NCBI RefSeq assembly: GCF_001956295.1
Contig: NZ_MRTD01000001.1
Location: 682,001 to 746,000, forward strand
From: Paenibacillus sp. FSL A5-0031
GTDB taxonomy: Bacteria; Bacillota; Bacilli; Paenibacillales; Paenibacillaceae
Reading direction: 5' to 3'
Length of the DNA: 64,000 nucleotides
Every line of letters begins with the position of its first letter. Within the stretch, counting starts at the first letter, position 1. Shown in pieces: positions 1-7,708 of this stretch. The notes below the pieces were generated by a model, which saw only the letters and a list, made by a program, of their open reading frames with translations, was not told the DNA's origin and did no database searches. The translations under genes and the position numbers were made by a program.

Positions 1-508
1 GTACGCTCTCTGGAATGCCAATTGCAATCGTTTTAACATCTGCGTTCAACAGATCATTAACCGTTGCAAGCTGCGTTTTTGACGTTTTTGAAGTGACGAG
101 CACGAGACCATTGGATAGAAGGTTTGTTTGGCTGTCCTCAGCTATCAGCTTCGCATCTACTAGTGACTTCATGTTTTTGGAAGCAGCAGAGAGGAACAGA
201 TCTGCAGGAGCACCACTTTCAATCTGCTTCTGAAGAGCGCCTGAAGCGCCAAAGTTAAAATTCAGTTTCACATTAGGGTGAATTACTTTGAATTGTGTTT
301 CAATTTCCTTTAACGCATCCGTTAAACTTGCAGCTGCTGAAATCGTTAAATCAACATTTTCAGCAGGGGCTTCCGTGCTAATTGCTGTTGCTTCTGCTTG
401 ATTGGTGGAGCTTGGTTGATTTGCTTGATTCGAACCACACGCCGTTACAACAACCATAATCATAACCAAACACAATAAAACATAGCTTTTTTTAAGTAAA
501 TTAATCAT
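1..508 (-). CDS. modA: Molybdate ABC transporter substrate-binding lipoprotein (ModA), C-terminus outside window
   Basis: Reading the minus strand from 508 gives a protein that begins MINLLKKSYVLL and has a lipobox VVTACGSN, so Cys24 should be lipidated and the protein anchored outside the membrane. After a Ser/Thr/Gln-rich linker, the segment DLTISAAASLTDALKEI and the later GASGALQKQIESGAPADLF are characteristic of ModA oxyanion-binding proteins of the type II periplasmic-binding fold. ModA captures molybdate or tungstate for the ModBC importer, whose genes would lie beyond position 1. The ribosome binding site AAAGAGGG sits just upstream of the ATG. The gene diverges from an HTH/substrate-binding-domain regulator that probably controls it. 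Only about 169 residues are inside the window, so the gene is cut by the window edge rather than broken. Confidence 0.9.
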   Translation of the reverse strand, partial: MINLLKKSYVLLCLVMIMVVVTACGSNQANQPSSTNQAEATAISTEAPAENVDLTISAAASLTDALKEIETQFKVIHPNVKLNFNFGASGALQKQIESGAPADLFLSAASKNMKSLVDAKLIAEDSQTNLLSNGLVLVTSKTSKTQLATVNDLLNADVKTIAIGIPESV

Positions 509-666
509 TTAATACCCTCTTTCGTTATGGTTAGATATAAATAGATATAATCCATTTTCCGATTATAAGGTGAAGGAAATAGATTTGTAAAGCGAATCAC
601 CACAGTATTTCCGTTGTTTATGCTACAATAATGATTACTGCAAACAATCCTTAAGAGGTGATCAAC

Positions 667-1617
667 ATATCTGAAAATATTTCCTATACGACAGAGGAAA
701 TCTCTAAGCTGCTCAAAATATCCAAATTAACCGTTTATGATCTCATTAAAAAAGGTGATTTGGCCTCATACCGAGTAGGCAAACAAATGAGAGTGGACGC
801 TTCAGATTTAGAAGCCTATAAGCAGCGCTCAAAGGGGAACCAGCAAAGCTTGCGTGACGCTTTAATAGTTCAACCAGATGCTGCAAGCACAGCACGCCAG
901 AGCCATGGGGCTCGCTCCATTGTCATCACAGGACAAGACATCAGCCTGGACATACTCGGAAGGCATATTGAGAAATATACACACACACTGCGTCCACTGC
1001 GGTCTAATGCCGGCAGTCTAGACAGTTTGATCTCCATGTACAATGGGCAATCCGATGTCGTAAGCACCCATCTGTTAGACGGCGACACGGGCGAATATAA
1101 TATTCCGTACATACGCAAGCTGCTTGTCGGCTCCTCATATGTTGTTATTAATCTGCTATCTAGGAAAGCTGGGCTATTTGTCCAAAAGGGGAATCCGCAA
1201 AACCTAGAAGGATGGAGCGATCTTGCTCAACCAGACTTACGTATTATTAATCGAGAAAAAGGTTCCGGGGCTCGTGTATTGTTAGATGAACAGCTTCGAT
1301 TACATCAAATTTCGGCACGCGAGCTTCTCGGCTATGAGGACGAACTGACAAATCATCTAGGCGTTGCAGCCAAAGTGGCGGGTGGCGAGGCAGATGTTGG
1401 CGTTGGGATAGAAAAAGCAGCAGCGATCGTAACTGGAGTGGACTTTATTCCTTTAGTTAGTGAACGTTATGATCTTGTCATTATGAAAAATTCGGGGAAT
1501 AGCGATCTCATTAACTTGATTATCGAAATTCTGAAATCCGCTTCATTTCAACAGGAGCTTGCAGCTATTTCCGGCTATGACTTATCACAGACAGGAAATA
1601 TTCTTTATGAATGTTAA
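667..1617 (+). CDS. HTH (excisionase-type) regulator fused to a periplasmic-binding-protein-like domain; probable molybdate-responsive regulator
   Basis: The N-terminus (about residues 5-55) is a MerR/excisionase-type winged helix: YTTEEISKLLKISKLTVYDL then RVGKQMRVDASDLEAY. Residues about 85-310 form a substrate-binding-like domain of the MoeA/LysR/PBP type, with GSGARVLLDEQL and a run of Ala/Gly containing ADVGVGIEKAAA. This architecture is widespread in Firmicutes next to molybdate transport genes and is thought to sense molybdate or cofactor; the divergent modA supports that role, but the ligand is an inference. The start is odd. The only GTG (658) lies inside a nearly perfect ribosome binding site (AAGAGGTGATC, 653-663), an in-frame TAA is at 652-654, and the codon at the correct distance is ATA at 667. 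If a GTG start is preferred the gene begins at 658. Confidence 0.8.
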   Translation: MSENISYTTEEISKLLKISKLTVYDLIKKGDLASYRVGKQMRVDASDLEAYKQRSKGNQQSLRDALIVQPDAASTARQSHGARSIVITGQDISLDILGRHIEKYTHTLRPLRSNAGSLDSLISMYNGQSDVVSTHLLDGDTGEYNIPYIRKLLVGSSYVVINLLSRKAGLFVQKGNPQNLEGWSDLAQPDLRIINREKGSGARVLLDEQLRLHQISARELLGYEDELTNHLGVAAKVAGGEADVGVGIEKAAAIVTGVDFIPLVSERYDLVIMKNSGNSDLINLIIEILKSASFQQELAAISGYDLSQTGNILYEC

Positions 1618-1665
1618 AGCAGATTTCACCTTTCAGATGAATCCCATTATAATGCGCAAGGATGG

Positions 1666-2484
1666 ATGGAGATGAAACTTCCCATTTTGAACGAAACGTT
1701 AATTAAACGAATACAGCAATCAGAAATGGAATATCTTACATCAAGAATTAGTTCCATAGGGGAGAGACCAGGCAATCCTGAAGGAGTCGAGATTAATCAT
1801 TATGGCCAAGCTGCAGCTTACTATATAAAAACAATGCCTTGGGGCATTTTTAATTCAGTAAAAGGTTTGGGCGATGAGGACAGCGACAAGCTGGAGGAAA
1901 TTATCAAGTTTTATGAAGCAAGAGACAGAAGCTTTCAGATCGATTTGGATCCTATACAATGCACTGCTGCTCTGTTCGGGAAATTGGCAGAGCTCGGTTT
2001 TCGACAAAATGGCTTTCATTCTGTTCTTTATGGTCTGCCAAGTGAAGATAAACCTGTTTTGCATCCTCATATCACGATTTCGGAAGTCGTTACAGAGGAG
2101 GCGTTCGATCATTATGCTGAAATCCACTGCCTAGGATCAGGCATGTCATTGTCCGATAAACACCACTTTGTTAATAACAATATTGGTTTACTGAATCGAA
2201 AAGGGTGGAAAATCTATCTCGCGTATTTAAATGACATACCTGCAGGTGTAGGTGTCATGCATATGAATGAGGATGGAATCGCATCATGTGCTCTAGCGGC
2301 TACTGCCCCTACATTTAGAAACCAAGGTCTGCAAACAGCACTATTAAATAGGCGTCTGCATGAAGCGCATCTTGCAGGCTGTGAGCTCGTCGTAGCACAG
2401 GCTAGCTTCGGATCAAGCAGCCAACATAATATGGAAAGAGCCGGATTACATATCGCATGGACGAGATCCATTATGAAAAAATAA
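1666..2484 (+). CDS. GNAT family N-acetyltransferase
   Basis: This 272-residue protein has its acetyltransferase core in the C-terminal half. The acetyl-CoA-binding motif A region reads ALAATAPTFRNQGLQTALLNRRL, close to the usual R/Q-x-x-G-x-G/A signature with NQGLQTA as the pyrophosphate loop, followed by HEAHLAGCELVVAQAS and NMERAGLHIAWTRS typical of the GNAT fold end. The N-terminal ~110 residues carry an extra domain with no motif I recognise. The acceptor substrate cannot be told from sequence. Two in-frame ATGs (1666 and 1672) are possible; the purine-rich GGATGG stretch favours either weakly. It follows the modA regulator by about 50 bp and could be co-transcribed, but no functional link is evident. 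Confidence 0.8.
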   Translation: MEMKLPILNETLIKRIQQSEMEYLTSRISSIGERPGNPEGVEINHYGQAAAYYIKTMPWGIFNSVKGLGDEDSDKLEEIIKFYEARDRSFQIDLDPIQCTAALFGKLAELGFRQNGFHSVLYGLPSEDKPVLHPHITISEVVTEEAFDHYAEIHCLGSGMSLSDKHHFVNNNIGLLNRKGWKIYLAYLNDIPAGVGVMHMNEDGIASCALAATAPTFRNQGLQTALLNRRLHEAHLAGCELVVAQASFGSSSQHNMERAGLHIAWTRSIMKK

Positions 2485-2556
2485 AAATAACATTTTGTAT
2501 TCATGCTTTTCATGCTATTATTGATCCATAAATATGGATGACAGGAGAAAAATAAG

Positions 2557-3198
2557 ATGAGCTATACGCAGTCAAGCGGTTATGGTAAACCGATGCAAAA
2601 ATTAATGCTAACCTTTTTCTTTGCCTTAATTGTTTCAGTAGGCGGCATGTACATAGGAACAATGCTTCCCAGCGCCGCACGAATCCCACTGTTTATTGTC
2701 GAGATTGGATTAATCATTGCCATCATGTTTTTGCGTAAATCAACAGCAATTGGCTACTCACTGATGTACGTGTTTATGATTGTATCTGGTGCAACCTTGC
2801 AGTTTTCTTTAAGCTATTATATCGCCTCCATGGGTACATCGGTCGTCATTCAAACCGTTGCCGTTGCTGTACTCGTTTATGCAGTCCTTGCAATCTACGC
2901 TACTTACTCCAAAGAGGATTTTCGCTTTCTCGGCGGGTTTTTGTTCGCATCATTAATTGGGCTCATCGTTATCGGTCTTATGCAATTTATTTTCCCTTTC
3001 GGAGGGATGATGGAGACCATTTATGCCGGCTTTGGATTACTCATTTTCATCGGTTATACACTTTATGACTTTAGCCGTATGTCCAAGGAAGGTTTTGAAG
3101 ACAAAGATATTCCACTGATGATCGTTAATATTTATCTTGATTTGGTTAATATCATTTTGTTCGCCCTACGTTTTGTGAAATCCTTGCTGGATGATTAA
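2557..3198 (+). CDS. Bax inhibitor-1 / YccA / YetJ family membrane protein
   Basis: The 213-residue protein is almost entirely hydrophobic, with seven predicted membrane segments: FFFALIVSVGGMYIG, LFIVEIGLIIAIM, SLMYVFMIVSGATL, VVIQTVAVAVLVYAVLAIYA, FLFASLIGLIVIGLM, IYAGFGLLIFIGYTLYD and MIVNIYLDLVNIILFALRFV. The acidic TLYD and NIYLDLVN elements in the last helices are the di-aspartyl pH-sensing signature of the BI-1 family, represented in Bacillus by the calcium leak channel YetJ. A role as a pH-sensitive calcium leak channel follows from the family. The ribosome binding site AGGAGAAAAATAAG precedes the ATG, and a strong rho-independent terminator follows the stop codon, so it is probably monocistronic. 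Confidence 0.85.
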   Translation: MSYTQSSGYGKPMQKLMLTFFFALIVSVGGMYIGTMLPSAARIPLFIVEIGLIIAIMFLRKSTAIGYSLMYVFMIVSGATLQFSLSYYIASMGTSVVIQTVAVAVLVYAVLAIYATYSKEDFRFLGGFLFASLIGLIVIGLMQFIFPFGGMMETIYAGFGLLIFIGYTLYDFSRMSKEGFEDKDIPLMIVNIYLDLVNIILFALRFVKSLLDD

Positions 3199-3221
3199 TC
3201 GTTCGTCCTAATTGCCAATAA

Positions 3222-3260
3222 GGTTAATCTTCATACTTGAGGATTAACCCCTTTTTTTTT
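3222..3260 (+). terminator. Rho-independent terminator after the BI-1 gene
   Basis: GGTTAATC and GATTAACC form an 8-bp stem (3222-3229 with 3242-3249), followed by CC and nine T residues. The hairpin also overlaps the 3' end of the convergent small gene on the minus strand. Confidence 0.85.
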
Positions 3261-3416
3261 ACGTGTCAATAACCATCTTTTAATCATTGATTTATCGGGT
3301 GAAGCTGCTTTGATATCATAATCATAATCAATAAAATCCCCTCTACGAATTCGCTTATCCAAAGCTTGCTGCTGATCCCTCCATAAACTTTCTGCTACAT
3401 AGTTATGAAACAACAT
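3231..3416 (-). CDS. Small hypothetical protein (61 aa), basic C-terminus
   Basis: The 61-residue product starts MLFHNYVAESLWRDQQQALDKR, has an acidic middle (GDFIDYDYDIKA) and ends in a basic stretch with RWLLTRKKKG. I do not recognise a family. It is supported as a real gene by a very good ribosome binding site (AAGAGGAGGAATGGATT before the ATG) and by the absence of another gene on either strand. It is convergent with the BI-1 gene and its last ten codons lie in that gene's terminator hairpin. It resembles the many short uncharacterised cytosolic proteins of Paenibacillus; function unknown. Confidence 0.6.
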   Translation of the reverse strand: MLFHNYVAESLWRDQQQALDKRIRRGDFIDYDYDIKAASPDKSMIKRWLLTRKKKGVNPQV

Positions 3417-3563
3417 AATCCATTCCTCCTCTTACCAATCAATGCTTATGCTTTCATTATGCGATCTGAGTCCGTTGGTAAAAAGAGTAGATCTTTCATT
3501 GTTTATTTCACCTTTTAATGTTCGTAGCGGTGCCCAGTATAGCTTTATCCTAGGAGGAAAGAG

Positions 3564-3722
3564 ATGGAGTTTATAATCGTTTTACTGCTAACGATGATTG
3601 TTATTTTATTATTTGAAATAAACGGAAAGCTGCCAAAAAGAAATCTAAACAAAGATGAATTGAGGCGTGCTTTGAAGAGAGATCAGGAAAGAAGAAAAAG
3701 GGATAAAGAAAGAGATTACTAA
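3564..3722 (+). CDS. Small membrane-anchored protein (52 aa) with a highly charged tail
   Basis: ATG at 3564 follows an excellent ribosome binding site (TAGGAGGAAAGAG) and opens a 52-codon reading frame. The product has one hydrophobic segment at the N-terminus (FIIVLLLTMIVILLF) followed by a strongly charged Lys/Arg/Glu-rich helix (ELRRALKRDQERRKRDKERD). This is the layout of a single-span protein with a cytosolic coiled or disordered tail. The stop is immediately followed by a rho-independent terminator, so this is a complete one-gene transcript. No function can be assigned. Confidence 0.7.
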   Translation: MEFIIVLLLTMIVILLFEINGKLPKRNLNKDELRRALKRDQERRKRDKERDY

Positions 3723-3749
3723 AAGACCGCTGAATGGCGGTCTTTTTTA
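3722..3749 (+). terminator. Rho-independent terminator
   Basis: GACCGC and GCGGTC (3725-3730 with 3737-3742) form the stem around TGAATG, followed by a run of T. It closes the 52-aa gene and isolates it from the sulfur island downstream. Confidence 0.85.
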
Positions 3750-3762
3750 TTGCGATGCCACG

Positions 3763-3867
3763 TTGACATCTACATTTAAAACATGTATATTTTTATCAAC
3801 ACCCTATACCTATAGGGGTATATGTATTGTGTTATTTTTTCACCTTTTTCGATACCCCCATGGGTAT
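3763..3867 (+). promoter_or_regulatory. Sulfur-island promoter with two CstR/CsoR-type operators
   Basis: TTGACA (3763-3768) and TATATT (3786-3791) are separated by exactly 17 bp, an ideal sigma-A promoter. Two GC-tract palindromes follow: TATACCTATAGGGGTATA at 3805-3822 and ATACCCCCATGGGTAT at 3852-3867. Both have ATACC/GGTAT arms around a 4-bp centre, the shape of CsoR/CstR-family operators. Their position just downstream of the start site would allow repression of the whole operon by the CstR encoded at 6511. Confidence 0.75.
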
Positions 3868-3911
3868 GTAATTCGAATGATTTATTAATAAACGCAAAGG
3901 AGGTTCAAGAA

Positions 3912-4493
3912 ATGATGAATTACATTCAAGCAGACAAAACAATAGATTGCAAAGGCTTGGCTTGTCCTATGCCCATCATCAAGACGAAAAAAGCAATGAA
4001 TGAGCTTCTTTCTGGACAAGTCATTGAAGTAGTTGCTACGGATAAAGGATCATTGGCAGACATCCAAGGGTGGAGCAGAAATGCGGGGCATCAATACTTG
4101 GGTACGCTTATGGATGGCGAGGTATTGAAGCATTACCTTAGAAAGTCCAATCCGAATGAAATAAAAGAAGAAATCAACTATTTGAAGACATCGAGTAACG
4201 GAGATCTGATGAAGAAGCTTATTTCAAATGAGAACATGATGATTTTAGATGTACGTGAGACTGCAGAGTATGTTTTTAACCACATTCCAGGAGCCAAATC
4301 AATTCCGTTAGGAGAGCTTGACATGCGGACGAGTGAACTCGATCCTGATCAGGAGCTTCATATCGTGTGCCGCACTGGCACCCGCAGCGATATCGCTTGC
4401 CAGCTATTAGCTGATAAAGGGTTCAAACTCGTGTACAATGTCTTGCCAGGTATGTCCGAATGGGAAGGACCACTAGAGAATGATGTACAGTAA
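3912..4493 (+). CDS. TusA-rhodanese fusion sulfurtransferase (CstA-like)
   Basis: This 193-residue protein has two sulfur-carrier domains in order. The N-terminal TusA domain (about 10-78) has the CPMP motif with persulfide-forming Cys18 in CKGLACPMPI. The rhodanese domain (about 95-190) has active-site loop CRTGTRS with Cys153. Proteins of this type shuttle sulfane sulfur and, in Staphylococcus cst operons, the related multidomain CstA relays persulfide during sulfide detoxification. The chosen ATG (3912) follows AAAGGAGGTTCAAGAA; the frame extends upstream but that region contains the operators. It is the first gene of the CstR-controlled island and is followed by the rhodanese-metallo-beta-lactamase gene. 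The assignment of domains is firm, the exact donor and acceptor are inferred. Confidence 0.9.
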   Translation: MMNYIQADKTIDCKGLACPMPIIKTKKAMNELLSGQVIEVVATDKGSLADIQGWSRNAGHQYLGTLMDGEVLKHYLRKSNPNEIKEEINYLKTSSNGDLMKKLISNENMMILDVRETAEYVFNHIPGAKSIPLGELDMRTSELDPDQELHIVCRTGTRSDIACQLLADKGFKLVYNVLPGMSEWEGPLENDVQ

Positions 4494-4527
4494 TACCACT
4501 CACTCATCATAGGAGGAGGAATACACC

Positions 4528-5679
4528 GTGAGTTCATCAAACCAGTTAAATGGAATGAGTGCCGGGCAGCTAGCAAAACTTATTTTAAGCAAAAAAGAAG
4601 ACCTCTTCATCCTTGATGTACGTAGTGAAAGCGACTTTGCGAATTGGAAAATCGAAGGAAGTCGAATAGAGGTTCTCAATATTCCTTACTTTGAACTGCT
4701 AGAGGGAGTAGAGGAGATAATCGAACAAATTCCATTAGACAAAAGAGTGCTCGTTGTATGCGCCAAAGAAGGTTCTTCTATATTTGTTGGAGAGTTGCTC
4801 GTGGCAGCAGGCAGGTCTAATGTTTATTACTTGCAGGGCGGGATGAAGTCGTGGAGCGAGCATTTGGAGCCCGTAAAAATTGGCAATTTGCGCCAAGGCG
4901 GTACTATTTTTCAGTTTGTACGAATGGGTAAAGGCTGTTTGTCCTACATGATCGTATCAGACGGTGAAGCTGCTGTCATAGATGCCCCTAGAATGACGAA
5001 TGTGTTGGAGCAATTTGCGAATGACAATGGGTATCGCATTATGCATACGATAGATACCCATCTTCATGCGGATCATATCTCGGGCGGCCGTAAGCTTGCA
5101 GAACAACAATCTGCAACGTACTGGCTTCCTCCAAAAGATGCAGCAGAAGTCACATTTGAATATGCGAAACTTGAGAACGGTCACGATATTGAGGTAGGCA
5201 ATACCACATTAAAAATACAACCCATTTATTCACCTGGTCATACGATCGGCAGTACATCGTTTATAGTAGACGATCAGTATTTGCTGACTGGTGACATTTT
5301 ATTTATTGAATCCATTGGACGACCAGATTTGGCTGGACTCGCTGAAGATTGGGTTGGTGATCTTCGTCGAACGTTATATAGTCGTTATCCGGAGTTGTCT
5401 CAGGATTTAATTGTACTTCCAGCACACTTCGGCAAGTTCTCGGAGCTTGGAGAAGATGGGCGGGTAGCCGCTGTTTTATCCGAAGTATATAAAAACAATA
5501 CAGGCTTGCAAATATCGGATGAAGCTGCGTTTCGCAGCATGGTGACCAACAATCTGCCGCAGCATCCGAACGCTTACCAAGAAATACGCCAAACGAATAT
5601 GGGTAAAATCACACCTAACGAAGAAGAGCAGCGCGAAATGGAAATCGGTCCAAATCGTTGTGCCGTTCACGATAATTAG
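4528..5679 (+). CDS. Rhodanese-metallo-beta-lactamase-fold protein, probable persulfide dioxygenase/sulfurtransferase (CstB-like)
   Basis: The 383-residue protein starts with a rhodanese domain (about 5-112; putative catalytic Cys78 in VVCAKEG) and continues with a metallo-beta-lactamase domain (about 120-330). The latter has the metal-binding motif THLHADH at 177-183 and later PGHTIGS, GDILF and LPAHFGK typical of ETHE1-like persulfide dioxygenases. Staphylococcal CstB has the same two activities and oxidises low-molecular-weight persulfides to thiosulfate. Here the rhodanese domain is N-terminal, which differs from the PDO-rhodanese order I recall for CstB. The start is GTG, well placed after AGGAGGAGGAATACACC. 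It lies between two TusA-type carriers, its likely partners. Confidence 0.85.
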   Translation: MSSSNQLNGMSAGQLAKLILSKKEDLFILDVRSESDFANWKIEGSRIEVLNIPYFELLEGVEEIIEQIPLDKRVLVVCAKEGSSIFVGELLVAAGRSNVYYLQGGMKSWSEHLEPVKIGNLRQGGTIFQFVRMGKGCLSYMIVSDGEAAVIDAPRMTNVLEQFANDNGYRIMHTIDTHLHADHISGGRKLAEQQSATYWLPPKDAAEVTFEYAKLENGHDIEVGNTTLKIQPIYSPGHTIGSTSFIVDDQYLLTGDILFIESIGRPDLAGLAEDWVGDLRRTLYSRYPELSQDLIVLPAHFGKFSELGEDGRVAAVLSEVYKNNTGLQISDEAAFRSMVTNNLPQHPNAYQEIRQTNMGKITPNEEEQREMEIGPNRCAVHDN

Positions 5680-5694
5680 AGGAGGAAATGAATA

Positions 5695-5922
5695 ATGAAA
5701 GCTGATCTAATCGTTGATACCAAAGGGCTGGCTTGCCCGATGCCAATCGTAAAAGCAAAAAAAGCGCTGGATGGATTGAAGCCTGGACAATTTATGGAGG
5801 TATTATCAACCGATAAAGGTTCTTTAAATGATTTTACGGCTTGGGTTAGAAAAACAAACCATGAACTCGTGCAGCATACGGAAGAAAACGGCGTGTTCAC
5901 ATTTCTAGTGAAAAAAATTTAA
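5695..5922 (+). CDS. TusA-family sulfur carrier protein
   Basis: A 75-residue single-domain protein with the TusA signature TKGLACPMPIVKAKKAL; the conserved Cys (about residue 14) carries persulfide. STDKGSLNDFTAW is the second conserved family block. It is very similar to the TusA half of the upstream fusion protein, so one may have arisen from the other. It begins 15 bp after the preceding stop with GGAGGAAATGAATA as ribosome binding site, so it is in the same operon. Its role should be to accept or donate sulfane sulfur for the adjacent rhodanese and DsrE-like proteins. Confidence 0.9.
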   Translation: MKADLIVDTKGLACPMPIVKAKKALDGLKPGQFMEVLSTDKGSLNDFTAWVRKTNHELVQHTEENGVFTFLVKKI

Positions 5923-5952
5923 CTGAATTTTATTATGGAGAGGAGAACATAT

Positions 5953-6435
5953 ATGGAAGCTGTAACTGAAAAAACAACGATAGTCCTCTTCAGCGGGGAA
6001 CTTGATAAAGCGATAGCTGCTTTTATTATTGCAAATGGAGCAGCTGCTTATGATCACGAGGTAACTATATTTTTCACCTTTTGGGGACTAAATGCTTTGC
6101 GCAAGGATGAAGCAATCCATACCAAAAAAGGGCTTCTTGAAAAAGCCTTTGGCTGGATGATGCCAAGAGGACCGCAAAAACTAGGCTTATCCAAAATGAA
6201 TTTTGGCGGCATGGGACCTAAAATGATTAAACATGTTATGAAGAAGCATAATGCGTTATCACTGCCGCAGCTCATTGAACTTGCGCAGGAGCAAGGGGTT
6301 AAGCTTGTTGGGTGTACAATGACAATGGATCTTCTTGGTTTGCAGCGTGAAGAGCTAATCGATGACATTCAACTTGCCGGTGTAGCTGGTTACTTAGGCG
6401 ACGCCACCGATGCAAAAGTGAACTTATTTATATAA
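5953..6435 (+). CDS. DsrE/DsrF/DrsH-like family protein
   Basis: This 160-residue protein matches the DsrE-like sulfur-relay family often encoded next to TusA and rhodanese genes. Visible features are an N-terminal nucleotide-fold strand (KTTIVLFSGELDKAIAAFIIANGAAAYDHEVTIFFTFWGL), a Met/Gly-rich loop (FGGMGPKMIKHVMKKHN) and a conserved cysteine in LVGCTMTMDLLG (Cys121), the likely persulfide site. The family may be peripherally membrane-associated because of the hydrophobic loop. ATG at 5953 is chosen because AGAGGAGAACATAT precedes it; a longer frame starts 18 bp earlier. It lies in the sulfur operon between TusA and CstR. Confidence 0.85.
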   Translation: MEAVTEKTTIVLFSGELDKAIAAFIIANGAAAYDHEVTIFFTFWGLNALRKDEAIHTKKGLLEKAFGWMMPRGPQKLGLSKMNFGGMGPKMIKHVMKKHNALSLPQLIELAQEQGVKLVGCTMTMDLLGLQREELIDDIQLAGVAGYLGDATDAKVNLFI

Positions 6436-6510
6436 TCAATGAAATGATACTCTTTTTTGGTTTATAATATACCCATACATGTACACGTTAACGAATGGGA
6501 GGTTAAGAAC

Positions 6511-6777
6511 ATGGCATATGTTTATACCGATGAAATGAAAACACGTCTAAGAAGAATAGAGGGTCAGGTTCGAGGCGTATTGAGATTGATGGATGAACAG
6601 CAATCCTGCAAGGACGTAGTGAGCCAGCTGTCAGCAGTACGCAATGCAGCAGATAAAGCTATGGCCCAAATTGTTGCGGAAAACCTTCATCAATGTATTA
6701 TTGAAGAACAGTCCGCTGGCGGCGATACGAATAAGCTGGTTAAAGAAGCAATTGAGCTGCTCGTGAAAAGTCGGTAA
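6511..6777 (+). CDS. cstR: CstR-type persulfide-sensing repressor (CsoR family)
   Basis: The 88-residue all-helical protein has the CsoR/RcnR-family core RLRRIEGQVRGVLRLMDE and ends ELLVKSR. It keeps two cysteines, Cys33 (SCKDV) and Cys62 (ENLHQC), but the position four residues before Cys62, where copper-sensing CsoR has its metal-binding His, is Asn58. This Cys-Asn-Cys pattern is that of CstR, which responds to organic and inorganic persulfides by forming inter-subunit cross-links rather than binding Cu(I). The genomic setting (TusA, rhodanese, persulfide dioxygenase, TauE) agrees. The start at 6511 follows GGGAGGTTAAGAAC. A half-operator ATACCC at 6469-6474 lies just upstream, so the gene may also have its own autoregulated promoter. 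Confidence 0.88.
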   Translation: MAYVYTDEMKTRLRRIEGQVRGVLRLMDEQQSCKDVVSQLSAVRNAADKAMAQIVAENLHQCIIEEQSAGGDTNKLVKEAIELLVKSR

Positions 6778-6848
6778 AAAAACACAAGCTTAATAACCTT
6801 CTCTAGCATACTCTACTTAGTAGAATGGATGGTAGAGGAGGTATAGTT

Positions 6849-7412
6849 ATGCATATAATTTCAATCATTCTCATTGGACTTGCTTCTAATATTGATAATT
6901 TAGGAATTGGTGTATCCTTTGGCACACGATCAACAAAAATTCCAATTGTCTCAAACTTGTTTATTGCCATATTGGCCATGGCTGCAGCATATTTAGCAAT
7001 AACAATGGGTCACCTTATATCTGGTTTTATGAGTCAACAGCATGCAGATTTAATTGGTGGTTCTGTCATCATACTTCTAGGTCTTTGGAGCATATTGCCT
7101 AAACAGAGGACAAGGGTTGCGACAAGTCCATTACGTGCGACAAGTGATTCGGAAAGATCTATTACTTGGCAGGAAACGATCTCATTAGGTTTTGCTCTAT
7201 CATTAAATTGTATCGCTACAGGATTTGGAGCAGGTGTTAGTGGTGCGTCACCGATAATGACTGCAATTTCAGTTGGTATATTTTCACTAATAACCGTTGC
7301 TATCGGATTGCGGATTGGACATGAGATTGCTAGAACATGGTTAGGTAAATATTCTACGCTCATCGGCGGTATGATACTCATTGTAATAGGCCTTTTGGAG
7401 ATTTTTTTGTAA
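6849..7412 (+). CDS. MntP/YtaF-like membrane protein (putative manganese exporter)
   Basis: This 187-residue integral membrane protein has six hydrophobic segments arranged as two three-helix repeats. Each repeat begins with a signature near LASNIDNLGIGVSFG (repeat 1) and LGFALSLNCIATGFGAGVSG (repeat 2), where the acidic/polar residues of helix 1 and 4 are typical of MntP and of the sporulation protein YtaF. MntP exports Mn(II); YtaF is of unknown function. The Asn-rich second signature rather than Asp suggests YtaF-like more than classical MntP. ATG 6849 follows GTAGAGGAGGTATAGTT. It lies between cstR and the small zinc-ribbon gene and may be part of the sulfur island or an independent unit. 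Confidence 0.8.
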   Translation: MHIISIILIGLASNIDNLGIGVSFGTRSTKIPIVSNLFIAILAMAAAYLAITMGHLISGFMSQQHADLIGGSVIILLGLWSILPKQRTRVATSPLRATSDSERSITWQETISLGFALSLNCIATGFGAGVSGASPIMTAISVGIFSLITVAIGLRIGHEIARTWLGKYSTLIGGMILIVIGLLEIFL

Positions 7413-7422
7413 CTGACTGATA

Positions 7423-7462
7423 ACAAAAAATAAGCGAACACGGTAGAGCGTGTTCGCTTATT
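7423..7462 (-). terminator. Strong hairpin terminator for the minus-strand zinc-ribbon gene
   Basis: A 14-bp perfect stem (AATAAGCGAACACG at 7429-7442 with its complement at 7449-7462) carries a U-run only when read on the minus strand. The stem overlaps the stop codon of the minus-strand gene. It may also slow transcription from the convergent plus-strand gene. Confidence 0.75.
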
Positions 7463-7628
7463 CTAAGACGTCATATATAATTCTTACACCTAGGGAGCTG
7501 TAATTTTCTTCTTTGTAATGTCCATGCTCACAATACTTGGTACTGGACAAGCTTTCATTGATCGACAGCAAGGGTTCATTGCAGGTCGGGCATTTATCTT
7601 CAAATATTTTTTTGAAAATACTTTTCAT
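7458..7628 (-). CDS. Small zinc-ribbon-like protein (56 aa)
   Basis: Reading the minus strand from ATG at 7628 gives a 56-residue protein starting MKSIFKKIFEDKCPTCNEPL. It has a CPTC knuckle (Cys13, Cys16) and a second cluster KYCEHGHY (Cys33, His35, His37) that could complete a zinc site. GAGG precedes the start by 11 nt and the stop lies within a strong terminator, so the gene is well bounded. The protein is cytosolic by sequence and its function is unknown; it resembles the short zinc-ribbon proteins found singly in Bacillales. No longer frame on this strand fits. Confidence 0.7.
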   Translation of the reverse strand: MKSIFKKIFEDKCPTCNEPLLSINESLSSTKYCEHGHYKEENYSSLGVRIIYDVLE

Positions 7629-7708
7629 TTTATAAATACCTCATTTCACATGAAGTTACTTGGTTTTAATTATACCTTACTTATTGTATTCCAACAAGGA
7701 GAGTTTTT

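Noticed and set aside
3822-3911. Upstream extension of the TusA-rhodanese protein
   Set aside because: This region contains the second operator; ATG 3912 follows AAAGGAGG.
6457-6510. Upstream extension of cstR
   Set aside because: The extra codons hold a half-operator and a TATAAT element; the ATG at 6511 has the ribosome binding site.
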